Source of the DNA: Thermoanaerobaculia bacterium | GTDB taxonomy: Bacteria; Acidobacteriota; Thermoanaerobaculia; Multivoradales; JAHEKO01 | Reading direction: 5' to 3' | DNA: 64,000 bases | Assembly: GCA_947259195.1 (NCBI GenBank) | Contig: CAMYLC010000021.1 | Span: 56,815-120,814, forward strand | Shown here: one piece after another, positions 29,501 through 37,769 of the stretch | Layout: each line of letters opens with the position of its first letter | Position numbering within the stretch: position 1 is the stretch's first letter | Notes under the pieces: generated by a model | What the model was told of the DNA's origin: nothing | The model's database searches: none | Seen by the model: only the letters and a program-made list of their open reading frames with translations | Position numbers and translations under genes: made by a program

Positions 29501-29633
29501 CGAGGAGCTGCGCAGTCAGTACCTCGTCGGCTACTACTCGGAGTACACGGGAGGAGAGGAATGGCGACAGATCGAGGTTGGAGTCGAAGGTGGCGGCTTG
29601 AGCGCACGCACGATCGCGGGGTACTACCGGTGA
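26538..29633 (+). CDS. VWFA-related secreted protein with Ig-like regions
   Basis: LYVVVTDRKGRPVTDLPRERFRVLEDGVAQEI; MIDAS-like IDSSASM; C-terminal YLVGYYSEYTGGEEWRQIEV. Confidence 0.85.
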   Translation: MRHVRARLPWARRASRIAVMAWLGLLWAGLLGVQAAVEVGPSRHEIELEALNPGGEVVTDQVAGRVEALVDGQTVAISDLGEASGEWRVVLLFDQVLTSPLDFGNAALQLAERSRELTRLGPVEILLAGREMRTGLPATRDADVLEQALHWIRLREDSDNLQEELRWSLLEDTGLVGDGETSSGIARSEAADVEARVRMAVRDEAELLREYHEQLLLWVSEETTPGPKAIIMVASGYDADPDEFYRSLLVREYGEPTAARLAPQPSRPSALEVAQTFSAYGWVVLPYVPEQRANELLEPDEDAPLEQEGKDKVDVIIQDGRIVDKTTIGVDPLKWLRRRREEAQKQEVGPPLVLAPAVPLQALAEATGGELIRGKFQLSDLIERLPQRQRLDLGEIEDSGRQLVKVRLIAPGDDSGSILRYRRWLSDITPEVVSQTRAARILQNDLDDGELPVVAALQPSEDGQSARLVVKRDVYDVENGARSSPLRVTVAVSREGKQPEIFHEEHLGWGLVGDGEDPEESVLEVELGRQPEGPVVVLVEELDRGVWGATFASFVEPGATVSMTDSLESLVLPAPQVIHLMAPRQGFAMGRTLMETVVSRSEVASVEFLMDGESKVLRDSPPFSASLDLGPLPQPRRVTVVARDSAGVELGRDFLIVNEGSGVFGVRIVKPRPGEEGQPRRFAGPIDVHAEVEPRRGQGIDRVEFYWKEALAATRYAPPYRQRIVIPPEAPRGFIRVVAYLEDGNSSEDVVFLNSPGSSERLQVNLMELYVVVTDRKGRPVTDLPRERFRVLEDGVAQEIGTFNDAGDLPLTVGLAIDSSASMFVKLPEVQFAAAEFLRGLATRRDRAFVVGFGTEPRLTRNTTSDLPEVIKSLDLLQPDGQTGIWKAVVYSLVQLQGVPGKKALVVYTDGADEDPDFAYRTALRFARKVGVPIYVILSNNEINRTQGKGLSVRGFLERLETLTTSVGGKVFFARVGQDLQDVYAEIDEELRSQYLVGYYSEYTGGEEWRQIEVGVEGGGLSARTIAGYYR

Positions 29634-29643
29634 GGCCGGGCCC

Positions 29644-30180
29644 ATGTCGTTCCTGAAGATCCTCGGTATCGGAGGCGAGGAGGACTCTCAGGCGGCCGAA
29701 GGCACAGCCACCGTTCGCAAGATCGTCGCCGAGCTGGAAACGATGCACCCCGACAAGGCGCGTTACGTTGCTGCTTTCGCCTACATTCTCGGGCGAGTGG
29801 CGCACGCCGATCTGGACATCAGCGAAGTGGAAACTCGCAAGATGGAGGAAGTCATTCGACGGCTCGGACATCTGCCCGAGGAGCAAGCCATTCTGGTCGT
29901 GCAGATTGCCAAGAGTCAGAATCGCCTCTTCGGACACACCGAGAACTTCCTTGTGACCCGTGAGTTCGTGCAGGTCTCGACCCCGGAGCAGCGACAAGAG
30001 CTTCTCGACTGTCTCTTTGCAGTCTCTGCCGCCGACGAGTCCATCACCTCGGCGGAGGAGGCTCAGATTCGCCAGATTGCCAGTGAGCTGGGGTTCAGCC
30101 ACCGGCAATTCGTCGAGGCCCGCAAGGTGTACTCCCAGCACAGAGAAGTGCTGAAATCCCTGCACAAGCCCTCTTCCTGA
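29644..30180 (+). CDS. TerB family protein
   Basis: AAFAYILGRVAHADLDISEVETRKMEEVIRR...AADESITSAEEAQIRQIASELG. Confidence 0.8.
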   Translation: MSFLKILGIGGEEDSQAAEGTATVRKIVAELETMHPDKARYVAAFAYILGRVAHADLDISEVETRKMEEVIRRLGHLPEEQAILVVQIAKSQNRLFGHTENFLVTREFVQVSTPEQRQELLDCLFAVSAADESITSAEEAQIRQIASELGFSHRQFVEARKVYSQHREVLKSLHKPSS

Positions 30181-30206
30181 TTCAGATTCCGACTTTCAAC
30201 GCTCGG

Positions 30207-31199
30207 TCAGCTGGCCTTGATCGAGGCCTGGTCGCTGGCGGATTCCAATGGCTGAGATGGCTGCGGCTCGGCGCTAGGGCTCGCTTCCGTCGGCTGCCCT
30301 CTTCTCCAGCGGCGGTGTGCCCAGAGCCACAATTCCGGCCACTCCCGAATCGCTTCTTCGATCGTGCGGAGGTACTGCAGAGTGAGGCGATCGACTGCAT
30401 CTTCGCCGTTGGTCTCGGGGAAGATCGGCGGCCGGTAGACGATTCGACAGCGCTTCCAGCCCTCCAATGGGATCCCGAAAACGGGGACTACTGGGGCACC
30501 GGTGCGCAGAGACAGCCGTGCCATCAGAGGGGTCGTGTAGGCCGGGTGACCGAAGAAGTCGTAGGCTCTGCCTTCGTTCGGGTGGACACGCTGATCGATC
30601 AGGAGGCCAGTGACGCCACCGCTCCTCAGGGTTCGAATCAGCTGTCGCGCCGCACCGCGCTTCATGATCGTCCGATTCCCGAAGCGCTCCCGTATTCGGC
30701 GAATTTCCCTTTCGAGATAGGGATTGTCGAGGGGCCGCGCGACGAAGGAAACTGGCTTTCCCCGCAGCACCGGAGCCTGCGCGAGAGCCTCCCAGTTGCC
30801 GATGTGGGCGGTCATCAGCAAGACGCCCTTGCCCGCTTGCTCGGCCAGTTCGAAGTTCTTCCAGCCTTCGAAATCGAGGCGGGCCAGGTAACTCTCGCGG
30901 TCCATTTTCGCGGTGGTGGCGAGTTCTACTGCCGCCGTGCCGATGTTGCCAAAGGACTCCCTCGCAACGCGCTTGCGGCTGGCCAACGGCCACTCGGGAA
31001 AGGCGAGCTCGAGGTTCTGCAGCGCCACTCGTCGATGCCTGGCGTCCAGAAGGTAGCCCATCCGGCCGCCCCATCGCCCGAAAGCCAATCTCATCGTCTC
31101 AGGCAGTAGGCTCACCAGGGACTTAGCTCCCCTATAGGCACCCAACTCCAGCCGGTAGCGGACAGGGTGCTCTTTCCGTCGCTGATTCCTGTGCGTCAT
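30207..31199 (-). CDS. LpxL/HtrB-like lysophospholipid (lipid A) acyltransferase
   Basis: GVLLMTAHIGNWEALAQAP; FVARPLDNPYLEREI; LLIDQRVHPNEG. Confidence 0.9.
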   Translation of the reverse strand: MTHRNQRRKEHPVRYRLELGAYRGAKSLVSLLPETMRLAFGRWGGRMGYLLDARHRRVALQNLELAFPEWPLASRKRVARESFGNIGTAAVELATTAKMDRESYLARLDFEGWKNFELAEQAGKGVLLMTAHIGNWEALAQAPVLRGKPVSFVARPLDNPYLEREIRRIRERFGNRTIMKRGAARQLIRTLRSGGVTGLLIDQRVHPNEGRAYDFFGHPAYTTPLMARLSLRTGAPVVPVFGIPLEGWKRCRIVYRPPIFPETNGEDAVDRLTLQYLRTIEEAIREWPELWLWAHRRWRRGQPTEASPSAEPQPSQPLESASDQASIKAS

Positions 31200-31363
31200 C
31201 GTCTCGATCTGACACCTTGTTAGATGTCGACTCCTCGGTCCAGGCCAGTAGTGGGCTCGCGAAATACCCTCGACCCAGTGGCTTCAGGACAGAAAAGAAT
31301 CGCCGCCTGCCATCAGGCAGGTGCGGCTCTAGGATTATATCCGTGGTGTCTGGTCGGATCGAA

Positions 31364-31551
31364 CCCTCAGCCCGTACCTTTCGTCGCCCCCACGGCATCT
31401 AGTGGAGATCGCCCGCCATCTCAGGCCGTCCTCGCTCGTCGCTTCTCAACAACCTTCGAAGTTGCCTCCGGTGTTCCTCCCTGCGAGTTATCAGATCTGA
31501 CGGACGCTTTCCACAATCTGCTCACGGCGTCATGAACAGTGCGGGCTAGAG
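31364..31551 (-). repeat. ~190-bp dispersed repeat, copy B (opposite orientation to copy A)
   Basis: Reverse complement ctagcccgcactgttcatgacgccgtgagcagattgtggaaagcgtccg... matches 12641 onward, including a 23-nt exact block gagcagattgtggaaagcgtccg. Confidence 0.7.
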
Positions 31552-32511
31552 CGCCAAGAGGCTCTCCAGGATCGCGCCCTTGGCCAAGAGAACCTTGTAG
31601 GCGTTCTGTTCCAGGGGCTGAGCTCCGGCTACCGCGGCAGCAGCAGCGTCGGCCGCCACTGAAGGGCTTGGCTGCTTTCCGATGAGGGCCCGTTCAGCGG
31701 CCTCCGCCCGCCAAGGTACAGGCGCCACACCTCCAAGAACAAGCCTGGCCTCGGCGATTGTGGAACCGTTCATTCGAACCGCGAGGGCGACACTGACGAG
31801 GGCGAAATCCCAAGCGCCTCGCTCGCGGATCTTGCGGTAGGAGCTCTTGATCCCGCTGGCCCCTGGCAGAAGAACCTCGGTGACGATTTCACCCGGCTCC
31901 AGGAGGTTCTCCCGGCTCAGGTCCTGATCTGGCAGCACGAAGAAGTCCTGCAGGGGCATGGAGCGGCTCCCGGCGGCTCCCGAGATGTGGATTTCCGCTC
32001 CGAGTGCCACCAGCATCGGTGCCGTGTCGGAGGGGTGGACGATGTAGCATGGATCGCCACCCAAGATGGCGTGGTAGCGGTTCTCACCCTCCACGGCATA
32101 ACACAGGTCGCCGCCCTTCTTGGCGCAATGGAAGTCGCCGCGAAAGTACCAGCAGCGGGGGCGCTGACAGAGATTGCCGCCGAGGGTGCCCTGGTTCCGG
32201 AGCTGGGGGCTGGCTACGTCGCCAGCTGCCTGGGCCAGCCCCGGATAGCTCTCTTGAACCAGGGGACTCTGTGCAATCTCCGAGATCGTGGTCAGGGCAC
32301 CGATCCGGAGACTGCCGTCACTGGACCTGGTGATTCCCCTGAGCTCCTCCAGACGGCTGATGCTGACGATCTTCTCGACTTCGAAGACCTCGGCTCGGGC
32401 ACAGCCCAGAATGTCGGTGCCACCGGCGTGAACGTGGGCTCCCTCACTCCCCAGGTTGTTGAGAGCCTCCTGCTTGGTGCGAGCACGGATGTAGGCGAAG
32501 TTCGGCAACAT
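31546..32511 (-). CDS. Molybdenum hydroxylase FAD-binding subunit with predicted extra [4Fe-4S] loop (PaoB/YagS-like)
   Basis: MLPNFAYIRARTKQEAL; HAGGTDIL; NLCQRPRCWYFRGDFHCAKKGGDLCYAVEGENRYHAILGGDPCYIVHPSDTAP. Confidence 0.85.
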   Translation of the reverse strand: MLPNFAYIRARTKQEALNNLGSEGAHVHAGGTDILGCARAEVFEVEKIVSISRLEELRGITRSSDGSLRIGALTTISEIAQSPLVQESYPGLAQAAGDVASPQLRNQGTLGGNLCQRPRCWYFRGDFHCAKKGGDLCYAVEGENRYHAILGGDPCYIVHPSDTAPMLVALGAEIHISGAAGSRSMPLQDFFVLPDQDLSRENLLEPGEIVTEVLLPGASGIKSSYRKIRERGAWDFALVSVALAVRMNGSTIAEARLVLGGVAPVPWRAEAAERALIGKQPSPSVAADAAAAAVAGAQPLEQNAYKVLLAKGAILESLLAL

Positions 32512-32514
32512 GGG

Positions 32515-34827
32515 TCAGGCTCTCCTCTGGTCGTGGGCCGCTAGCAGCTCCAGGAGTCTGGTGGGGTTGATCGGCGCCTCTGTCACGCGGACGCCGGTGG
32601 CATGGTAAACCGCGTTGGCTATGGCTGCGGCCGTCGGAATGGTCACCGGTTCTCCCAGCCCCTTGGCGCCGGTGGTGTTGCACTCTAGATCCTGGATCTC
32701 GATGGGCAAGGACTCGATAGCAGCAGGTACATCCATGGCAGTCGGAATCTTGTAGTCGTGCCAGTTTCTGTTGACCATCTTCCCGGTCTGCTTCTCGTCC
32801 AGTACGCGCCGCTCCATCAGTCCGAAGCCGATGCCCATGACGATGCCGCCGTAGACCTGATTGTCGTAGGTCAGGCGACTCATCACCCTGCCGCTGTCGT
32901 GGGCCCCCAGGAAACGGAGAACCCTGACTTCGCCCGTCAACTTGTCGACCTCGACTTCACAGAATTGAGCGGCGAACGGGCAGGTCGCCTTACCTTCGGG
33001 ATTGGGTCCACGGTAGCCGATTCCGACGACCGTTCTCCGGCGCTGAAACTGGCTAATCTCTTTGACTGCCATGCGCTTGGAAGAATCACGCGACGAAAAG
33101 ACCTCACCTTCATGGAGTTGCAAATCACCTACCGGAGTCTCCAGGTCTGCGGCCGCCATGACCAGGAGTTGCTCTTTGCAGTCCAGGGCCGCGGCGCGCA
33201 CAGCGGGTGACTCGGTGGGGACCGTCTTGCTGCCACCGCTGGCGGTGGCGAACTCCGTGGTGCCGGTGTCGGCATGCTCGATCTGGATGCGCTCCAGAGG
33301 TACGCCCAACTCTTCGGCCACGACCATCGCCATGACCGTCTTGGTCCCGGTGCCGATATCGCTGGCACCCATATTCAGATTGACGCTGCCGTCGGCGAAG
33401 TACTTCACGATCGCTGTCGAGGGTGGCCCGCCCGCACCAGCTATCCAGGTGCAGCCCCCCATCCCAACTCCCCGGACCAGCGCACCATCTGCGGCCGGTC
33501 GGGCCCGTGCGGCCGCCCAACCGAAGGCCCTGGCACCCTCCTCGAGGCACTCCTTGAAGCCCGTCGAGGTGTAGGGGATGCCTCCCCGAGCCTGACTCAC
33601 CGTGGTGAGGTTTCTGAGCCGCAGCTCAAGTGGATCCAGCCCGAGCTTCTCGGCCAGGGCGTCGAGAATCTGTTCGAGAGCCCAGGACCCCTGTGGGTGC
33701 CCAGGCGCACGCATGGGTCTCTCTTCGCCGGCGTTGATGTAGGCGCTCTGCCCCTTGGTTCGTACGTTCGAGCAGTTGTAGAGGTCGCGAATCTGCCAGT
33801 CGAACAGCCCAGTACCGTAGGGAGAGTAGGCCCCTCCGGAGCCTAATGCCTCGAATTCGAGGGCTGTCAGCGAGCCATCCCGCTTCGCCCCGGCTTTGAG
33901 GCGCATGGTGCCTCCAGGCCGGTTGCCGACGCAGAGGAGCGTCTCTTCGCGGCTCAAGAACACCTTCACCGGCTTGGCGGTCTGCTTGGCCAAAAGAGCA
34001 GCTATCAGGGTGTATTTGCCGATGGCCAACTTGGAGCCGAATCCACCCCCCACGTAGTGCCCGATGACCCTCACATGGCTGAGTGGAAGATCGAGGGCTG
34101 CGGCGGTCTGGCTCTGAACGTTGTAGACGCCCTGAGTCGACTCCCATAGGGTCAGCTTGTCTCCTTCCCAGCGAGCCACACAGCCGTGGGGCTCCAGCGG
34201 GGTGTGAAGCAGGAAGGGAACCGCGAAGGTCTCTTCAACGACCGCGTCGGCCGCGTCGAATCCCGCGTTGACGTCCCCTCGCTCATAGGTCGACGGCTCT
34301 CCGGAGCTGTTGCCGTCCGGATGAACTTTGGGAGCTCCCGGCTCGAGGGCAGCCTGTGGATTCGAGACGGCTGGTAGCACGTCGTAGACCACCCTGATGG
34401 TGCGCAAGGCATCGTGCGCCTGATAGGGGGTCGCTGCCGCCACGGCCGCTACGGCTTCGCCCTCGAATCTACAGACCGAGTCGAACAGGACCGAGGCCGG
34501 ACCCTCGCTCTCGGGCTGCCAGGGGATATCGGTACCGGGGCTTTCTGCCGTCAGAATCGCCCGTACGCCAGGCATCTGCTCGGCAGCGGTCGTATCGAGA
34601 CTCTGGACCTTGGCGTGTGCGTGCGGGCAACGCAGCACGGCGCCGTACAGCATCTCCGGCAGGTTGACATCCGATGGGTAAATGGCAGCGCCGCTCAAGC
34701 GCTGGTAGGCGTCGACGCGGGGCAGAGCCTGGCCGACGACCTTGGTTGCGGTCCAGTGGTCCTGTCGTTGCTTCGGCTCCGGTGTTTCGGGAATCGGACC
34801 GCGCTCATAGTACCTGGCCTCGGTCAT
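32515..34827 (-). CDS. Molybdenum hydroxylase Moco-binding subunit (PaoC/YagR-like)
   Basis: Full-length xanthine dehydrogenase-family large subunit; GGGFGSK; AKGLGEPVTIPTAAAIANAV active-site Glu region. Confidence 0.9.
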   Translation of the reverse strand: MTEARYYERGPIPETPEPKQRQDHWTATKVVGQALPRVDAYQRLSGAAIYPSDVNLPEMLYGAVLRCPHAHAKVQSLDTTAAEQMPGVRAILTAESPGTDIPWQPESEGPASVLFDSVCRFEGEAVAAVAAATPYQAHDALRTIRVVYDVLPAVSNPQAALEPGAPKVHPDGNSSGEPSTYERGDVNAGFDAADAVVEETFAVPFLLHTPLEPHGCVARWEGDKLTLWESTQGVYNVQSQTAAALDLPLSHVRVIGHYVGGGFGSKLAIGKYTLIAALLAKQTAKPVKVFLSREETLLCVGNRPGGTMRLKAGAKRDGSLTALEFEALGSGGAYSPYGTGLFDWQIRDLYNCSNVRTKGQSAYINAGEERPMRAPGHPQGSWALEQILDALAEKLGLDPLELRLRNLTTVSQARGGIPYTSTGFKECLEEGARAFGWAAARARPAADGALVRGVGMGGCTWIAGAGGPPSTAIVKYFADGSVNLNMGASDIGTGTKTVMAMVVAEELGVPLERIQIEHADTGTTEFATASGGSKTVPTESPAVRAAALDCKEQLLVMAAADLETPVGDLQLHEGEVFSSRDSSKRMAVKEISQFQRRRTVVGIGYRGPNPEGKATCPFAAQFCEVEVDKLTGEVRVLRFLGAHDSGRVMSRLTYDNQVYGGIVMGIGFGLMERRVLDEKQTGKMVNRNWHDYKIPTAMDVPAAIESLPIEIQDLECNTTGAKGLGEPVTIPTAAAIANAVYHATGVRVTEAPINPTRLLELLAAHDQRRA

Positions 34828-35471
34828 GACCCACCTCCCCGGCCTCGCTTCATATCAGCAGCCAGGTGGGCTGCCTTGAAGATGTTGGGGTAGGTTCCAC
34901 AGCGGCACAGATTGCCGCTCACCCCGGTGCGGATCTCCTCGATGGACGGATCGGGGTTGGATCGCAACAGCCCTTCGACTGCCATCACCTGTCCCGGAGT
35001 GCAGTAGCCGCACTGAAAGGCGTCCTTCTCTGCAAAGGCGCGCTGGACGTCGCCGAGCTCCTCGCCGTCGAGTAGACCCTCTAGGGTCGTGATCTTGCTG
35101 TCCTCCGCCTCCAGAGTCAGGGTCATGCAGGAATAGCGGGGCACATCGTCCACGAGAACCGTACATGCACCGCACTCTCCGCGATCACAGCCGAGTTTGG
35201 TCCCGGTCATTACCAGCTGCTCTCTAAGGACGTAAGCGAGTGACCAGCGTGGCTCAACCAGCAGTCGCTTGCGGACTCCGTTGATTTGCAAAGTGACTGG
35301 CACGGTCTGGCCAGCCTCGATGACGACAGCTGAATCGGTCTTCGTATCCCCTTCTACGGCTGGCACGCCTGTTGCCAGCCCCACGGCACCAAGGCCAGTG
35401 CCGGTCAGGAAGTGGCGACGAGTAACTCCCGGCTCGGCCGCGTTCTTCTTCTTTCGGTGGTTGTCTTCCAT
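34824..35471 (-). CDS. Molybdenum hydroxylase 2Fe-2S subunit with Tat signal (PaoA/YagT-like)
   Basis: TRRHFLTGTGLGAVGLATGVPAV Tat signal; CDRGECGACTVLVDD; CGYCTPGQVMA; GNLCRCGTYPNI; 4-bp overlap with the Moco subunit. Confidence 0.92.
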   Translation of the reverse strand: MEDNHRKKKNAAEPGVTRRHFLTGTGLGAVGLATGVPAVEGDTKTDSAVVIEAGQTVPVTLQINGVRKRLLVEPRWSLAYVLREQLVMTGTKLGCDRGECGACTVLVDDVPRYSCMTLTLEAEDSKITTLEGLLDGEELGDVQRAFAEKDAFQCGYCTPGQVMAVEGLLRSNPDPSIEEIRTGVSGNLCRCGTYPNIFKAAHLAADMKRGRGGGS

Positions 35472-35594
35472 CAGATTCCTCCGAGTAAATGGCTGATTGG
35501 AAATAACTATACCGCGCCAAGGGGCGGTGGGCGTCTTTGTGCCCAGGAGAGATGTGGCGCCGTCGGAGAGAATCGGCACAGAGGCGCAAGACAC

Positions 35595-36138
35595 GACTCA
35601 CCAGTGCTGGATTCGCTCCAGTCGAGCCATGAACTCGAAGGCCTGGTCTCGATGGCACGTCCGACAGGTCAGCTGATCAGGGATCCGGCCCCCGTTGGCC
35701 AGGAAGGCACCTCGATCTTTCATGATCTCCGGATCCATATAGGATGATCCTCGGCCGTGGCAGGCTTCGCATCCCACCTCCGGCCTCGAGGAGGACCGTC
35801 ATCATCTGCGCGTCATCATGATGAGTCGCACCATGCAGGGATGTTCCTCCATCGGCAGCGACGCTGTTGGGATCCGCGCCGTTCTCGGCCAGGAGGCGGA
35901 CCACTTCGCTATTGCCACGAATCGCCGCCCACCGCAGGGCGCTGTAGCCAGCCACGTTTCATACCTGGAAAAGGTCCGGGTCGGCAGAAGCGAGCTTCCG
36001 TACCCGGTCGAGCCGTCCGGTCTTGGGTGCCTCGAGGATCTGCTCGCCCTGAACCCCGGAGGGGAGGACTGCATGGGCGCAGATGGGGACAAGAGAGGCC
36101 GCCAAGATGAGCGGAGCGGGAGCAGGGAGGAAGAACAT
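35595..36138 (-). pseudogene. Composite remnant: secreted ankyrin-repeat protein with in-frame TGA, running out of frame into a CXXCH cytochrome c fragment
   Basis: MFFLPAPAPLILAASLVPICAHA...LASADPDLFQV*NVAGYSALRWAAIRGNSEVVRLLAENGADPNS; then in another frame PEVGCEACHGRGSSYMDPEIMKDRGAFL...LTCRTCHRDQAF. Confidence 0.7.
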
Positions 36139-36280
36139 GACGACCTTCTTTCCGGTTAGAAGTCGCTCGAGTGCGCGTCCAGATCTCGGCCCTCGGAGCG
36201 GGCCTGATCTCTTCTCTCTTCCTACGAATTGCGCATCCGGAGGTTTCCGGCGATAGCCTGGGGTTGCCTGGCCGGCCATC

Positions 36281-37738
36281 TTGCTGCATCCTTGGACTTC
36301 GGTGCGAAACGCAGAGATCTTGAGGCAGTTCTTGCGACCTGCGACATTGGGGGTGTTGGCAGCCATGGGGCTTGCGGCCGCTGGCTGGTCGTGCCGGAGA
36401 TCCGTCGATCCGCAACGACCCAATCTCGTTCTGGTCTCGATAGACACGCTGAGGGCGGATCATCTGACAGCCTACGGATACGAACGCTCCACCAGCCCTG
36501 AGATCAGTCGGTTGGCGAGTGAGGGAATCCTTTTCGAACAGGCATTCAGCCAGTCTCCCAAGACGGCTACGTCTCATATGTCGTTGTTCACGGGTGTCTA
36601 CCCTCCGGCTCATCGGGTGGCCAACTGGGGTGAGCGCCAGGTGCGCCGTCTGTCGGACGACGTTCCGACTCTGGCAACGCTGCTGGCCCGGTCGGGTTAC
36701 AGGACGGAAGCCCACACTGAAGGCGGAAACGTCAGCGCCCGCCTGGGCTTCGATCAGGGGTTCGAGGTTTACCAGGAGCACCGAGGTGCAGAGCCTGTTT
36801 TTGAAGGGGCTAGCAGGGCCCTCGATCGATTTGTCCAGGATGAGAATGGCGGGCACACCCCCTTCTTCTTGTTCATCCACACCTTCGAGGTGCACGACCC
36901 TTATGTTCCTCCCGCTGAGTTCGCTGACCGATTCGTCGAGCCCTCCTACTCGGGAGACATCGTTGGGTCGCAAGAGGAGCTCGAGAGCCTGGCGGGTGGA
37001 GGTAGCTACTGGGCGCGGAACGCGGTGTACTGGAATCGAGTAGACCGCAACGACCCGGCCGATATTCAGCACTTGAAGGATCTCTACGACGCGGAGATCC
37101 TCTTCACGGACTCCCAATTAGCCGCCTTCAGGGAACACCTTCGCAGGCTCGATCTCGAGGATGAGACGATTCTTGTGGTCCTTTCGGATCACGGTGAGGA
37201 GTTTCTCGAGCATGGCGGTTTTCTCCACAACGCCCTGTTTCAGGAGATCCTGCACGTCCCGCTGATTTTCCGATTCCCGGCCAACCTTGGACTCGCCTCC
37301 GGACGCCGTATCCAGAGCGTCGTCCGACTGGTCGACGTGGTGCCGACCCTCCTGGAGGTGCTTGAGCTTCCGGCCCCGGAGCACATCCAGGGAGAGTCGC
37401 TGCTGCCCCTCGTCGAGGGAGATGAGACCCTTGCCAGACCGGTCTTCAGCCAATGGCTGGCTGCCGGCAGAATCGTCGCCCTGCGCGACGGCGAGTGGAA
37501 GTACATCCGAGTCAAACGCAAGGAGCAGCTCTTCGACCTCTCGTCGGATCCCAGCGAGTCGGTGGATCTCCTCTCGGCGCGCCAGGAGGTGTTGGCCAGG
37601 CTTCAGGCGCGGGTGGATGAGATCATCGGGGACAGCTACGCCTTCGCCGAGACCCGGACGACGGCTCGACCGCCTAGGCTCGATCAGGAGACGCGTGAAC
37701 AGCTGGAAGCGCTGGGCTACCTGGGTGTGGACCCATGA
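36281..37738 (+). CDS. Sulfatase-superfamily (alkaline phosphatase fold) hydrolase, predicted exported
   Basis: NLVLVSIDTLRADHLTAYGYERSTSPEISRLASEG; SHMSLFTGVYPPAHRV; VVLSDHGEEFLEHG. Confidence 0.9.
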   Translation: MLHPWTSVRNAEILRQFLRPATLGVLAAMGLAAAGWSCRRSVDPQRPNLVLVSIDTLRADHLTAYGYERSTSPEISRLASEGILFEQAFSQSPKTATSHMSLFTGVYPPAHRVANWGERQVRRLSDDVPTLATLLARSGYRTEAHTEGGNVSARLGFDQGFEVYQEHRGAEPVFEGASRALDRFVQDENGGHTPFFLFIHTFEVHDPYVPPAEFADRFVEPSYSGDIVGSQEELESLAGGGSYWARNAVYWNRVDRNDPADIQHLKDLYDAEILFTDSQLAAFREHLRRLDLEDETILVVLSDHGEEFLEHGGFLHNALFQEILHVPLIFRFPANLGLASGRRIQSVVRLVDVVPTLLEVLELPAPEHIQGESLLPLVEGDETLARPVFSQWLAAGRIVALRDGEWKYIRVKRKEQLFDLSSDPSESVDLLSARQEVLARLQARVDEIIGDSYAFAETRTTARPPRLDQETREQLEALGYLGVDP

Positions 37739-37769
37739 GGTATGGGCTGGTTGGACTCGGATCGAGAGC

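Noticed and set aside
29644-30180. TerB-like gene as part of a tellurite-resistance/Ter stress island
   Set aside because: No other ter genes (terC, terD, terZ) nearby; it is a single TerB-like domain protein following the VWFA-related gene.
31345-31375. tRNA T-arm-like string (gggttcgatcc on the minus strand)
   Set aside because: Flanking bases do not form a T-stem and no anticodon or acceptor arm could be drawn.
31132-31398. 88-aa minus ORF between the acyltransferase and the Mo-hydroxylase operon
   Set aside because: No recognisable domain and it overlaps repeat copy B; not supported as a gene.
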